A stretch of DNA of 64,000 bases from Streptomyces ardesiacus (GCF_003112575.1 NZ_BEWC01000006.1:358616-422615), one strand, 5' to 3'. Shown: positions 41,715 to 51,994, counted from the stretch's first letter. Translations and numbers: made by a program. The notes: generated by a model from the sequence alone, not told the origin.

Positions 41715-43742
41715 TCAATCTTCAGTCGATGCGCCAAGAGTTTCGCAGGCGTCTGCGGGGTCTTCCCTCAGCATGCGCTCGGCCGCCCGCCGCTGCAGTC
41801 CGGCCGCGACGGGGTCACCGAGCCGGTCGAGGGCGTCGGCGAGCCGGAGGTGCAGGGCGGCCTGGAGCCGTTCGTCCTCGGCCCGGCGGGCCCAGTCCAC
41901 GGCCTCCTGGCAGGTGTGCAGCGACTCCTCGGGGCGCCCGGCGTACTCCTGGACCCGGGCGAGCTCCGCCAGGGCCCGCGCGTGCGCGGCCACGTCGCCG
42001 CTCTTGCGGTACCCGGCGATGGCCGCCCGCCAGGCCCGTACCGCCTCGCCGTAGCGACCGGCGTAGGTGTGGGCGGTGGCGAGACGGCCGTAGACCCGGG
42101 CGGCGTCGGCGCGCTCGCTGCGGGCGAGGCGCTGGGCGAGGGCCCGGCCGAACCAGTCGGCGGCCCGGTCGTAGTCCCCGAGCTCCAGGTGGGCGCCGCC
42201 CACGGATTCCATGGCGCGGCCGGTCGCGTACGGGTCGTCGGCCTCGCGTCCGGCGTCCAGCGCGGCCCGGTAGCGCACCAGGGCCTCGGCGGTACGGCCG
42301 GTGCGGGCGTCCAGGTCGGCCAGGTTCAGCAGGGCCGCGGCCTTCTCCCGGGGCAGCTCGCGGCGCTCGGCGACGTCGAGGACGAGGCGGTGGACGCCGT
42401 ACAGGTCGGGGGCGGCGGCCTGGGTGCCGAAGTGGGCGACCATGGCCCGCACCAGCTGGGACATCAGCCGGCGCGCGAGGGTGTCCAGCTCGCCGTCGGC
42501 GACCGCGAGGCGGGCGGAGGCCAGCAGGGCGGGACGCCGGGCGCGCAGCCAGTCGGCGGCGGCTCTGGGGTGCGGGAACCGCAGGTCGCGCGGTGTGGCG
42601 AGGAGTTTCTCGCGGGCCTGCGGACTGTCGGTCTCGGTGACCGCCCGGCAGGACTGGAGCAGCCGCACCGTCCGCTCCAGCATGCGGGCGCGGGCCAACT
42701 GGAGCTCGGCGGGCCGGTCCTGCTTGCGGGCGAGGCGGCTCAGCCGGCCGTGCAGGCACGCGGGGACCTCGTACGCGGGCAGCGGCGAGTCGACGGCGTG
42801 CAGCAGGCCGAGGGCGACGAAGTCGTCCAGGGTGGTGCGGGCACTGCTCACCGAGCAGCCGGCGAGCGCCGAGGCGGTGTGCGGGTCGGCCAGGCCCGCC
42901 GGGGCGAGGGAGAGCAGCCGCAGCATCCGGGCGGCGGTGGCGGGCAGCGAGGCGTAGACGAGGCGGAAGACGCGGTCGAGCGCGCTCCCCTCGTCGTTCT
43001 CCGCGTGGAGGTGCTTGGCGAGGTCGGCGACGGCCGCCTGGGGGCGGGCCGCGAGCCAGCCGCCGGCCAGGGTCAGGGCGGCGGGCTGGGCCTGGCACAG
43101 CTCGACCAGGTGCTCGGCGGCCCGGGGGTCGACGGTGATGCGGACGGAGCCGGTGTGGCGGGCCAGCAGTTCCAGGGCCGACTTGGTGTCCAGGCCGCCC
43201 AGGGTGCACGGCCGGACATCCGTGATGCCGGTCAGCGGCCCCTCGGACACGGCGACGGCCAGGCAGTCCGGGGTGTCGGGCAGCAGGGCGTCGACCTGTT
43301 CGGCGTCGGCGACGGAGTCGAGCAGGAGCAGGGCCCTGCGGTCGGCCAGCGCCGCGCGCAGGGCCTCGGTGAGGTCGTCCTCGTCGGCCCCGGGCGGTGC
43401 GGTGCGCTCCAGCTCGGTGAGCAGCCCCCGGGCGAGCCGCTCGACAGGGACGGGGGTGCCGTCCGGCTCGCTCAGCCTGGCCCGCAGCACGCCGTCGGGA
43501 TACTCGTCCGCGACCTGCGCGGCCAGTTCCTCGGCGAGCGCGGTGCGCCCCGAGCCGGGGCGGCCCGCGATGAGCAGCACACGCGCGCGGGGGGCCTTGC
43601 GGCCGGAGAGGGTGTCGAGACCGGCGCGCTCGATGTCGGCGCGCAACTCCTTCAGCTCCCGGGTGCGGCCCAGGAACCCGCTCTCCTCAGCAGGGTCCTG
43701 AGACAGCCGTACGCCGTCCGTGTCCACCGCCTGATCCGTCAC
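41715..43742 (-). CDS. STAND-type NTPase with TPR repeats
   Basis: A 675-residue signalling-type ATPase. The P-loop IAGRPGSGRTALAEELAAQV is near residue 60, Walker B is ALLLLDSVADAEQ, and the NB-ARC-like region continues to about residue 300. From about residue 470 there are tetratricopeptide repeats: AAALLNLADLDARTGRTAEA, SVGGAHLELGDYDRAADWFG, RLATAHTYAGRYGEAVRAW. No DNA-binding head or effector domain is visible, unlike AfsR/SARP proteins. GTG 43742 has GGGAG eight bases upstream. Single gene between ald and the NUDIX gene; function unknown, conserved position in Streptomyces. Confidence 0.85.
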   Translation of the reverse strand: MTDQAVDTDGVRLSQDPAEESGFLGRTRELKELRADIERAGLDTLSGRKAPRARVLLIAGRPGSGRTALAEELAAQVADEYPDGVLRARLSEPDGTPVPVERLARGLLTELERTAPPGADEDDLTEALRAALADRRALLLLDSVADAEQVDALLPDTPDCLAVAVSEGPLTGITDVRPCTLGGLDTKSALELLARHTGSVRITVDPRAAEHLVELCQAQPAALTLAGGWLAARPQAAVADLAKHLHAENDEGSALDRVFRLVYASLPATAARMLRLLSLAPAGLADPHTASALAGCSVSSARTTLDDFVALGLLHAVDSPLPAYEVPACLHGRLSRLARKQDRPAELQLARARMLERTVRLLQSCRAVTETDSPQAREKLLATPRDLRFPHPRAAADWLRARRPALLASARLAVADGELDTLARRLMSQLVRAMVAHFGTQAAAPDLYGVHRLVLDVAERRELPREKAAALLNLADLDARTGRTAEALVRYRAALDAGREADDPYATGRAMESVGGAHLELGDYDRAADWFGRALAQRLARSERADAARVYGRLATAHTYAGRYGEAVRAWRAAIAGYRKSGDVAAHARALAELARVQEYAGRPEESLHTCQEAVDWARRAEDERLQAALHLRLADALDRLGDPVAAGLQRRAAERMLREDPADACETLGASTED

Positions 43743-44026
43743 GGGCCACACTCCCGATCCCACCGCACGCCGGTGCCCGCCGGAAGCCCGGTTCGGGCGT
43801 TTCCGAGCCTAGTTCACGCTCTGCGACGTTCCCGGTGGAGCGCGGCGGACGGATCCCCTGATCGGATCAACCGATGGTCACACCGGGCACAGCAGGGCGC
43901 CGGTCCCGGCCCCCGACCACGTGCCCGCCGGCTGGACCGCGTCCCCGGCGGCACCGCGGGACGCCCGCAGCCCGCACGGCCCGGCACGCGCCCAGCCCCC
44001 TACGACCTCTACGACCGCTGCGACCG

Positions 44027-44662
44027 CTACGCCTCGAAGGGCCGGGCCGGCCACGGCGCCCCGGCCGGGCGGAGGGCGTCGAGGCCGTCGCCCCGTTCCG
44101 CCGCGACCAGCGAGAGCACGCCCACGACCAGGCAGTTGTTGTGCAGCTCCCCCGCGAGCACCCCCCGGACCAGCTCCTCCACCGGCACCCGGGTCAGCTC
44201 CATGTCGGCCTCTTCGTCCTCGACCTCGAAGCGCTCGCCGACGGCCTCGGACAGCCCCCGGGCGAGGAAGATCCGTACGGCCTCGTCGCAGCCGCCGGGC
44301 GTGGTGTAGACGTCGGTCAGCACCCGCCAGTCCTCGGCCTTGACGTGCGCCTCCTCGTACAGCTCGCGCTGGGCGGCGTGCAGCGGGTTCTCCCCGGGGA
44401 CGTCGAGCAGCCCGGCCGGGATCTCCCACAGCTTCTGCCGCACGGGGTGCCGGTACTGCCGGATGACCAGCACCCGGCCCTCGCCGTCCAGCGCGAGGAC
44501 GGCCACCGAGCCGGGGTGGACCTGGTAGTCGCGGGAGACCACGGAGCCGTCGGGCATGACCACGTCGTCCGTGCGGACCGAGGTCTTCTTGCCCCGGAAG
44601 GGGGTCTGGCTGCCCCGGATCTCCCACTCCTCGGGAGTGTCCTTGATCGTGCTGCCCGTCAT
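44027..44662 (-). CDS. ADP-ribose pyrophosphatase, NUDIX
   Basis: A 211-residue NUDIX hydrolase. The NUDIX region reads AGLLDVPGENPLHAAQRELY followed by EEAHV; the last Gly of the usual EExGU is His here. The N-terminal beta arm (YQVHPGSVAVLALDGEGRVL, IRQYRHPVRQKLWEIPAG) is that of ADP-ribose pyrophosphatases, which form domain-swapped dimers. It clears free ADP-ribose. It lies 85 bases downstream of pyrG on the same strand and is probably co-transcribed. Confidence 0.9.
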   Translation of the reverse strand: MTGSTIKDTPEEWEIRGSQTPFRGKKTSVRTDDVVMPDGSVVSRDYQVHPGSVAVLALDGEGRVLVIRQYRHPVRQKLWEIPAGLLDVPGENPLHAAQRELYEEAHVKAEDWRVLTDVYTTPGGCDEAVRIFLARGLSEAVGERFEVEDEEADMELTRVPVEELVRGVLAGELHNNCLVVGVLSLVAAERGDGLDALRPAGAPWPARPFEA

Positions 44663-44747
44663 CGGTGACCTGACCTTTCCAGACGTACGCGAAAGCCGGG
44701 GCCCGCACCGTCGAGTCGCGCGCCCCGGCCACCGTACAACCGGTGTG

Positions 44748-46397
44748 TTACTTCGACGTCTTCCGCTCGACCGCGGCCTTGACCAGCCCGGCGAAGAGCG
44801 GGTGCGGGCGCGTCGGGCGCGAGCGCAGCTCCGGGTGGGCCTGGGTGGCGACCAGGTACGGGTGGACGTCGCGCGGGTACTCGACGTACTCGACGAGCTT
44901 GCCGTCCGGGGAGGTGCCCGAGAAGACGATGCCGGCCTTCTTCTCCAGCTCCGCGCGGTAGGCGTTGTTCACCTCGTAGCGGTGGCGGTGCCGCTCCTCG
45001 ACGTACTCCTTGCCGTCGTAGACCTCGCGCACGAGGGAGCCCTCGGCCAGCTTCGCCGGGTACATGCCGAGCCGCATCGTGCCGCCCAGGTCGCCCTCAC
45101 CGGCCACGATGTCCAGCTGCTCGGCCATGGTGGAGATGACCGGGTGGGAGGTGGCCGGGTCGAACTCGGTGGAGTTGGCGTCGCCGATGTCCGCCAGGTT
45201 GCGCGCGGCCTCGACCACGATGCACTGCAGGCCCAGGCAGAGGCCGAGCAGCGGGATCCTGTTCTCGCGGGCGTACTTGATCGCGCCGACCTTGCCGGTC
45301 ACGCCGCGTTCGCCGAAGCCGCCCGGGATGCAGATCGCGTCGACGTCGCCGAGCTGCGCCTTGGCGCCCGCCGGGGTCTTGCAGTCGTCGGACGTGACCC
45401 ACTTGATCTTCACGCGGGCCCGGTTGGCGAAGCCGCCCGCGCGCAGCGCCTCGGTGACCGAGAGGTAGGCGTCGGGCAGGTCGATGTACTTGCCGACCAG
45501 CGCCATGGTGATCTCGTGCTGGGGCTTGTGCACGCGGTCGAGCAGGTCGTCCCAGGTCGTCCAGTCCACGTCGCGGAACGGCAGGTCGAGCTTGCGCACG
45601 ACGTAGGCGTCCAGGCCCTCGGTGTGGACGACCTTGGGGATGTCGTAGATGGAGCGGGCGTCGGGGCAGGCCACGACGGCGTCCTCGTCGACGTCGCACA
45701 TCAGCGAGATCTTGCGCTTGATCGCGGTGGGGACCTCGCGGTCGCAGCGCAGCACGATGGCGTCCGGCTGGATGCCGATGTTGCGCAGGGCGGCGACGCT
45801 GTGCTGGGTCGGCTTGGTCTTCAGCTCGCCCGAGGGACCGATGTAGGGCAGGAGCGAGATGTGCACGACGAAGACGTTGTCGCGGCCGACCTCGTGCCGG
45901 ACCTGGCGGACGGTCTCCAGGAAGGGCAGCGACTCGATGTCGCCGACGGTGCCGCCGACCTCGGTGATCACGACGTCGACCTCGTCCGTCGCCATGCGGC
46001 GGATGCGGTGCTTGATTTCGTTGGTGATGTGCGGGATGACCTGCACGGTGTCGCCCAGGTACTCGCCGCGCCGCTCCTTGGCGATCACGGCCGAGTAGAC
46101 CTGCCCCGTGGTGACATTGGCGGTGCCGTCCAGGTCACGGTCGAGGAAGCGCTCGTAGTGTCCGATGTCCAGGTCGGTCTCGGCGCCGTCGTTGGTGACG
46201 AAGACCTCACCGTGCTGGAAGGGGTTCATCGTGCCGGGGTCGACGTTCAGGTACGGGTCGAGCTTCTGCATCACGACGCGCAGGCCCCGGGCCTTGAGCA
46301 GCATGCCGAGGCTGGAGGCGGTCAGCCCCTTGCCCAGCGAGGAGGCGACACCCCCGGTGACGAAGATGTGCTTGGTCGTCGAAGATTTGGGCGGCAT
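44748..46397 (-). CDS. pyrG: CTP synthase
   Basis: A 549-residue enzyme with the standard layout: the amidoligase half starts KHIFVTGGVASSLGKGLTAS, and the glutamine amidotransferase half holds the nucleophile Cys in LGLCLGLQC and the His/Glu of the triad in TQAHPELRS. It makes CTP from UTP, ATP and glutamine. ATG 46397 has GGGAG twelve bases upstream. The C-terminal tail is short and basic. Divergent from the GH15 gene across a 608-bp gap. Confidence 0.97.
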   Translation of the reverse strand: MPPKSSTTKHIFVTGGVASSLGKGLTASSLGMLLKARGLRVVMQKLDPYLNVDPGTMNPFQHGEVFVTNDGAETDLDIGHYERFLDRDLDGTANVTTGQVYSAVIAKERRGEYLGDTVQVIPHITNEIKHRIRRMATDEVDVVITEVGGTVGDIESLPFLETVRQVRHEVGRDNVFVVHISLLPYIGPSGELKTKPTQHSVAALRNIGIQPDAIVLRCDREVPTAIKRKISLMCDVDEDAVVACPDARSIYDIPKVVHTEGLDAYVVRKLDLPFRDVDWTTWDDLLDRVHKPQHEITMALVGKYIDLPDAYLSVTEALRAGGFANRARVKIKWVTSDDCKTPAGAKAQLGDVDAICIPGGFGERGVTGKVGAIKYARENRIPLLGLCLGLQCIVVEAARNLADIGDANSTEFDPATSHPVISTMAEQLDIVAGEGDLGGTMRLGMYPAKLAEGSLVREVYDGKEYVEERHRHRYEVNNAYRAELEKKAGIVFSGTSPDGKLVEYVEYPRDVHPYLVATQAHPELRSRPTRPHPLFAGLVKAAVERKTSK

Positions 46398-47005
46398 GGC
46401 CAAGAGGGGGCTCCCGTGGTCGCGGTCTGGGGTGCGGTGCGTTCGTCCTCCGCCCCGGACGTACCGGGAGTCGTCGGCGGCGCCGTCGCTGCGGTTCCGG
46501 GGTTCTTCTCCCACCGGTCCACGGGCTACCAGCGTATCAGCGCCTCGGGGCGATGGCTTCCGGCCACCCTCCGCGCACGCCCGGACACGCAGGAGGGAAC
46601 GTCACTGCTTCCTCACCCCGTGGTCACTCGTTCGGCGGACCCGGCTTGCCCGGAGCGGCACACAGACCATCTACGTGCGTCGTATCCTGCTCGGACGTTC
46701 GCTGCCGAGGCCGCCCGGCGATGCGGCACCACCCCTCGCCCGTCATCACCGGAACAACGAGAGCTCGTCCGTTCGTTGAACAACAACTGTCCCTCGGGGA
46801 GCGACAATCGTCCTGCGGGACACCCACGTTTGGCTTCACGGCCGAACGGCTGCTTTGCTTCATGACTCAACGAGGCATGACCGGCAGGGCGCACATCCTC
46901 GACCCCACATTTCCTGACCCATCCCCCTGACCCCACCCTTGACCGCTGACCGCACTAGCGACCGCCCCCACGCGGGGTGACGTGGCCGTTCGACTGGAGT
47001 TGCAC
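46398..47005. other. 608-bp divergent intergenic region
   Basis: Lies between divergent pyrG and the GH15 gene. The segment 46640-46900 is clearly less GC-rich than its surroundings. No open frame here has convincing codon use and I see no RNA gene or strong dyad. It must contain the promoters of both genes; the long pyrG leader could host pyrimidine control but nothing specific is visible. Confidence 0.5.
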
Positions 47006-48808
47006 GTGGCCGGGCGCATCGAAGACTACGCACTCATCGGAGACATGCAGACCGCTGCCCTGGTCTGCCGGGACGGCACAGTCGACTGGCTGTGCCTGCC
47101 CCGCTTCGACTCGCATGCCATCTTCGCCGGCCTCTTGGGCACCGGGGAGCACGGTTTCTGGCGGCTCGGCCCCGCCTACGCCCCCGGCGCCGAACCGCCC
47201 ACCGCGACCCGGCGGACCTACCGCGGCGACTCGCTGATCCTGGAGTCCGAGTGGGACACCCCGCGCGGCACCGTCCGGGTGATCGATTTCATGCCGCCGC
47301 GCGACGGCGCGCCGCAGCTGATCCGGATCGTGGAGGGCGTCTCCGGCCGGGTGCCTATGCGTTCGGAGCTGCGGATGCGGTTCAGCTACGGCCGGGTGGT
47401 GCCCTGGGTGCACAAGCAGCAGGGCCGCACGGTGGCCGTCGCGGGCCCGGACTCGGTGTGGTTCGACACGGAGGCGGAGACCTACGGCGAGGCGCTGACC
47501 ACGTACGCGGACCTCACGGTGGCGCCGGGTGACCGGATCGCGTTCACCATCTCGTGGGAGCCCTCGCACAAGGAGCCGCCGGCGCTGCCGGAGCCCGAGC
47601 AGTCGCTGGTGGCCACTGAGGACTTCTGGCACGAGTGGGTCGAGCACTGTACGTACCACGGGCCCTACCGGGAGGCAGTGGTCCGCTCCCTGATCACGCT
47701 GAAGGCCCTGACGTACGCCCCGACCGGCGGCATCGTCGCCGCGCCCACCACCTCCCTGCCGGAGGACATCGGCGGCGTCCGCAACTGGGACTACCGCTAC
47801 ACCTGGCTGCGCGACGCCGCGATCACCCTGTCCTCGCTGCTGCGCACCGGCTACCGCGAGGAGGCCCGCGCCTGGCGCGAGTGGCTGCTGCGCGCGGTCG
47901 CGGGCGACCCCGAGAACCTGCAGATCATGTACGGCATCGCCGGTGAGCGCGAGCTGGGCGAGGCGGAGCTGGACTGGCTGCCCGGCTACGAGAACTCCAC
48001 CCCGGTCCGGGTCGGCAACGGCGCGGCCCACCAGCTCCAGCTCGACGTCTACGGCGAGGTGACCGAGGCCCTGCACCTGGGGCACATGACGGGCCTGGCC
48101 CGCAGCGACTACGCCTCGGTCCTCCAGCTCAAGCTGATCCGCTACCTGGAGGACCACTGGAACGAGCCGGACGAGGGCATCTGGGAGGTGCGCGGCCCGC
48201 GCCGCCACTTCGTGCACTCCAAGGTGATGGCCTGGGTGGCCGTCGACCGCACCATCAAGCTGATCGAGTCCGGCGACGCGGACGGCCCGCTGGAGCGCTG
48301 GAAGCAGCTGCGCGACGACATCCACCGGGACGTGTGCGAGAAGGGCTACGACAAGGAACGCAACACGTTCACCCAGTCCTACGGGTCCCAGGCGCTGGAC
48401 GCCTCCCTGCTGCTGATCCCGCAGATGGGCTTCCTGCCGCCGGACGACAAGCGGGTCATCGGCACCATCGAGGCCATCCAGCGCGAGCTGTCCACCTCGG
48501 ACGGTTTCATCCTGCGCTACCCGACGGACGGCGAGGACGAGGGCGTCGACGGCCTCCCGGGCGACGAGGGCGCCTTCCTCGCCTGCTCGTTCTGGATGGC
48601 CGACGACCTGGCGATGATCGGCCGGGTGGACGAGGCCAGGAAGCTCTTCGAGAAGCTGCTGTCCCTGCGCAACGACCTCGGTCTCCTGGCCGAGGAGTGG
48701 GACCCCCGCCTGCAGCGCCAGGTGGGCAACTTCCCGCAGGCCTTCAGCCACGTGCCGCTGATCGACACCGCCCTCCGGCTGACGGCGAGCGGGGCGTACG
48801 GGGGCTGA
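47006..48808 (+). CDS. GH15 glucoamylase/trehalase-like glycoside hydrolase
   Basis: A 600-residue cytoplasmic protein. The N-terminal beta domain starts AGRIEDYALIGDMQTAALVC and DGTVDWLCLPRFDSHAIFAG, and the (alpha/alpha)6 barrel carries GVRNWDYRYTWLRDAAITL with the conserved Trp and Asp near residue 265. These are hallmarks of the actinobacterial GH15 group that contains mycobacterial-type trehalase and intracellular glucoamylases. Substrate could be trehalose or a maltodextrin. GTG 47006 has GGAG six bases upstream; GTG 46982 is possible but lacks one. No signal peptide. Confidence 0.88.
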   Translation: MAGRIEDYALIGDMQTAALVCRDGTVDWLCLPRFDSHAIFAGLLGTGEHGFWRLGPAYAPGAEPPTATRRTYRGDSLILESEWDTPRGTVRVIDFMPPRDGAPQLIRIVEGVSGRVPMRSELRMRFSYGRVVPWVHKQQGRTVAVAGPDSVWFDTEAETYGEALTTYADLTVAPGDRIAFTISWEPSHKEPPALPEPEQSLVATEDFWHEWVEHCTYHGPYREAVVRSLITLKALTYAPTGGIVAAPTTSLPEDIGGVRNWDYRYTWLRDAAITLSSLLRTGYREEARAWREWLLRAVAGDPENLQIMYGIAGERELGEAELDWLPGYENSTPVRVGNGAAHQLQLDVYGEVTEALHLGHMTGLARSDYASVLQLKLIRYLEDHWNEPDEGIWEVRGPRRHFVHSKVMAWVAVDRTIKLIESGDADGPLERWKQLRDDIHRDVCEKGYDKERNTFTQSYGSQALDASLLLIPQMGFLPPDDKRVIGTIEAIQRELSTSDGFILRYPTDGEDEGVDGLPGDEGAFLACSFWMADDLAMIGRVDEARKLFEKLLSLRNDLGLLAEEWDPRLQRQVGNFPQAFSHVPLIDTALRLTASGAYGG

Positions 48809-48889
48809 GGGGCCCCGCGCGCCGGCCGTCGGCCCCGGGGCGTGCAGGTGGATGTCCCGGCGGGGGTCGCGCCGGGTAGCGTCCGGCTC

Positions 48890-50539
48890 ATGGACAGCGG
48901 CACGAACAGCGGATTCGACACCCAGGGCGCCGGGATCACGGTACGGCGGGCGCTGGAGCTGCCCGGGCTGCGCGGTGGTCTGCCGGAGGTCCTCGCGGGC
49001 GCCGACCGCCTGCACCGCACGGTGCGCTGGGTGCACGCCGGTGAGGTGCCCAACATCGCCTCGCTCCTCAAGGGCGGCGAACTGCTGCTGACCACGGGGT
49101 ACGGCCTGGGCACCCGCCCCGCCGAGCAGCGGGCGTTCGTGCGCACGCTGGCCGAGCGGGGCATCGCGGCCCTCGTCGTGGAGCTGGGGCCGCGTTTCGC
49201 CCGGCTGCCGGCCGCGCTGGTCGACACCGCCCGCGCGGCCGGGCTGCCTCTGGTGCAACTGCACCGCGAGGTGCCGTTCGTGACGGTCACCGAGGAGATC
49301 CACACCGAGATCGTCAACGGCCACTACGCGCTGCTCCAGCGGGCCGAGGAGGTGCACCGCCGCTGCACCGGTGCCCTGCTGGGCGGCGGCGGGGTGCCCC
49401 AGGTCCTCGCCATCCTGGCCGACTTCGCCGGCAACCCGGTCTTCCTGGAGACGCCCGACGGCCGCCTGCTGTACGCCGCCGGTTCCGGACCCGAGGGCGC
49501 CGCCGACCCGCTCCAGGTGTGGGAGGGGCTGCGGGGCCCGCACAAGGACGCGCCGCCCCCGGCGGGCTCGGTCCTGGTGGACGTGCCCGGCGGCGGGCCC
49601 GGCGCCGGGTCGGTCCGGGCCCGGCTGGTGCTGCTGCCGGTCCGGGCCCCGCTGGCGCCGGTGCACCGGATGGCGGCGGAGCGGGCGGCCGGCATCCTCG
49701 CCGTGGTGCTGATGCAGGCGCGCCAGGAGGAGGAGCTGGCGGCGCGCGGGCGCGGCGACTTCCTCACCGACCTCGCCGAGGGCCGGATCACCGCGGCCGA
49801 CGCCCCGGCGCAGGCGCGGGTCCTGGGCTTCAAGCCGGGCACCGGCCCACTGCTCCCGGTCGTCATGCGGCTCGGCGACGCCCTGTCCCCGGCGGGCGGC
49901 GGCTGGGCGGTGCTGGCGCGCGCGGTCGCCGAGGAGCTGGCCTCGGTGGGGGTCCCGGTCCTGCTGGGCGTGCGGCCGGTGGAGGGCCGGGTACCGCTGC
50001 TGCTGGGGCTGCGCTCGGAGTCGGAGCGGGCGGCGATCGCGGACCGGGTCGCGGCGGCGCTGCGGGCGGGCGTGGAGCGGGCCGGGATGCTGCGGCCGGG
50101 CCGGCAGCCGCCGGTCGTGGTGGTCGGGGTGTCCGGCGGCTGGGCGGCGGCGTCGGCGGGACTGCGCCACGCGGCGGAGACGGCGACCGCGGCGCAGGGC
50201 CTCACCGACCGGCTCTGGTACGACGCCCGGCGCCTGGACATCGACCTGCTGCTGTGGCGGCTGCGCGACCATCCGGACCTCGCGGCGTTCGTGGACCGGG
50301 CGATCGGTCCGCTGCGCGACCACGACGACCGCTCGAAACCGCCCCTGCTGCCCACCCTCCAGACGTACTTGGCCCACGCGGGCCGCAAGGCGGAGACGGC
50401 CCGCGAGCTGCACCTCAACCGGCAGACGCTCTACAACCGGCTGGCCCGCATCGGGGAGTTGCTGGGCACCGACCTCGACGACCCGCAGACCGTACTGGCG
50501 CTGAGCCTGGCCCTGCGCGCCCGCCGGCACGTTCCGTAG
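48890..50539 (+). CDS. PucR-family transcriptional regulator
   Basis: A 549-residue regulator. The PucR N-terminal domain reads TVRRALELPGLRGGLPEVLA and EVPNIASLLKGGELLLTTGY, a GGDEF-like ligand region follows, and the C-terminal helix-turn-helix is ETARELHLNRQTLYNRLARI. Family members sense purines, amines or amino acids. ATG 48890 has no ribosome site but tagcgt (48877-48882) ends seven bases upstream, so the message is probably leaderless. No obvious target operon is adjacent. Confidence 0.9.
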   Translation: MDSGTNSGFDTQGAGITVRRALELPGLRGGLPEVLAGADRLHRTVRWVHAGEVPNIASLLKGGELLLTTGYGLGTRPAEQRAFVRTLAERGIAALVVELGPRFARLPAALVDTARAAGLPLVQLHREVPFVTVTEEIHTEIVNGHYALLQRAEEVHRRCTGALLGGGGVPQVLAILADFAGNPVFLETPDGRLLYAAGSGPEGAADPLQVWEGLRGPHKDAPPPAGSVLVDVPGGGPGAGSVRARLVLLPVRAPLAPVHRMAAERAAGILAVVLMQARQEEELAARGRGDFLTDLAEGRITAADAPAQARVLGFKPGTGPLLPVVMRLGDALSPAGGGWAVLARAVAEELASVGVPVLLGVRPVEGRVPLLLGLRSESERAAIADRVAAALRAGVERAGMLRPGRQPPVVVVGVSGGWAAASAGLRHAAETATAAQGLTDRLWYDARRLDIDLLLWRLRDHPDLAAFVDRAIGPLRDHDDRSKPPLLPTLQTYLAHAGRKAETARELHLNRQTLYNRLARIGELLGTDLDDPQTVLALSLALRARRHVP

Positions 50540-50563
50540 CGCCGGACGCGCGGGGCCGGATGC

Positions 50564-51712
50564 CTAGAGCAACGGCGTGGGCTGCGTCAACTCGTCGTAG
50601 ATGCTCAGCACCTGGGCGACGGTCTCGTCCTCGGTCGGCCAGGTGGCCGCCTGCCGTGCGCCGCGCTCGCTCAGCTCGGCCCGCCGCGCGGGGTCGCGCA
50701 GGAGACGGACCACGGCCCCGGCCAGCGCCACCGCGTCGCCGGGCGGCACGCGTTCGGCGGCGTCGCCGACCAGCTCGGGGATGCCGCCGACGTCACTGGC
50801 GACGAGCGGCACGCGCGCGTGGAGGGCCTCCTGGGCGAGAACGGAGCGCCCCGGCTCCCGGCGGCTCGGGAGCAGCGCGAGGTCGGCCGCCGCCAGCAGT
50901 TCGGGCACGTCCTCGCGGCTGCCGAGGAGCACCACCGGCAGCCCCTCGCCCTCGATGCGCTCCTGCAACTCCCCGCGCAGCGGCCCCTCCCCGGCGACGA
51001 CGACCAGCGGAGCCGGGTCGAGGCGGCGCCACACACGGGCGGCGTCGAGCAGGACGTCGTATCCCCGGTGCCGGTCGAGGGAGCCGACCGCGATCAGCAA
51101 CGGGCGGTCGACGGCGCCGAATTCGGCGCGGAGTTTGGAGCGCAGCCGGTCGGGGTCCTCGGGGCCGGGCGGCGGACCCGGCCGGGCGGGGAGCGCGACG
51201 GGGCCGAGGCGGGCGTCCCGCGCGCCCGTCCGCCGCGCCCCGTCGACCAGCTCCGAGGTGGCGCCGAGCACCACGGTGGCGGCCTTCATCACCCGCCGCT
51301 CCAGCACGCGCAGCAGGTGGGCGCGGGCCCCCTCGGCGTGCACCCGGTCGTGCCAGGTGACCACGAGCGGCGTGCGCACGCGGCGTCCGCCGAGGGCCAG
51401 CGCGGCACGGAAGGAGGCGTGCAGTCCGTGGGCGTGCACCAGGTCGGCGTCCGCGCACACCGTCCGCAGCGCGGCCACGGAGACGGGGTCGCTGCTGCGC
51501 GGCACGGGGACGTGGTCGGCTCCGGCGCCCGTGAAGTCGTAGGTGTACTCCGCATCGGAGGGGGCGCACACCGTCACTTTCACGCCCCGTGCGACGAGCC
51601 CCGCGGCCAGGGAGCGCACGTGCGCGCTGCTGCCGGCGTTGCCGCCGCCCAGCACCTGCACGGTGCGCAGTGGCGACTGGCCGTGCGGTGAGGGGCTGCT
51701 CACGGGGGTCAC
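50564..51712 (-). CDS. GT4-family glycosyltransferase
   Basis: A 382-residue GT-B glycosyltransferase. VQVLGGGNAGSSAHVRSLAA opens the acceptor domain; DLVHAHGLHASFRAALAL follows; the donor domain has LIAVGSLDRHRGYDVLLDAA and the nucleotide-sugar EX7E region REPGRSVLAQEALHARVPLV. No membrane segment. GTG 51712 has AGGAG ten bases upstream. Convergent with the PucR gene, 24 bp apart. Sugar and acceptor unknown. Confidence 0.88.
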   Translation of the reverse strand: MTPVSSPSPHGQSPLRTVQVLGGGNAGSSAHVRSLAAGLVARGVKVTVCAPSDAEYTYDFTGAGADHVPVPRSSDPVSVAALRTVCADADLVHAHGLHASFRAALALGGRRVRTPLVVTWHDRVHAEGARAHLLRVLERRVMKAATVVLGATSELVDGARRTGARDARLGPVALPARPGPPPGPEDPDRLRSKLRAEFGAVDRPLLIAVGSLDRHRGYDVLLDAARVWRRLDPAPLVVVAGEGPLRGELQERIEGEGLPVVLLGSREDVPELLAAADLALLPSRREPGRSVLAQEALHARVPLVASDVGGIPELVGDAAERVPPGDAVALAGAVVRLLRDPARRAELSERGARQAATWPTEDETVAQVLSIYDELTQPTPLL

Positions 51713-51920
51713 CTGGCCGGGGCTCCTGGGTTCGGCGGGGGACGGTCACGAAGAACGTACAGAAGGATGGTGCGGACGGCGCGCGCCGCGCTCTCTCCGG
51801 TACGCCGCTCCGTCAAGGATGCCAGGCCGTACGGGTGTTCCGGGAACGACGGCCGCCGCGAGCGGACCGACGGGGTGACAACGCCAGGAAACCGCCTCAC
51901 CCGTGCGAGTGAATCCGACG

Positions 51921-51948
51921 CGTACGCCCCGGCGGGCCGGGGCGTACG
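51921..51948. terminator. Terminator hairpin after recN
   Basis: A perfect 12-bp stem, cgtacgccccgg with ccggggcgtacg, and a four-base loop, 46 bp beyond the recN stop. Confidence 0.75.
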
Positions 51949-51994
51949 TCAGGAAGAGCGGCACGACCGCGCCCGTGACGCCACGCCGACGTGC

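Noticed and set aside
46640..46930. Small genes in the pyrG-GH15 gap
   Set aside because: Open frames there lack the third-position GC bias of real genes in this DNA and have no recognisable start signals.
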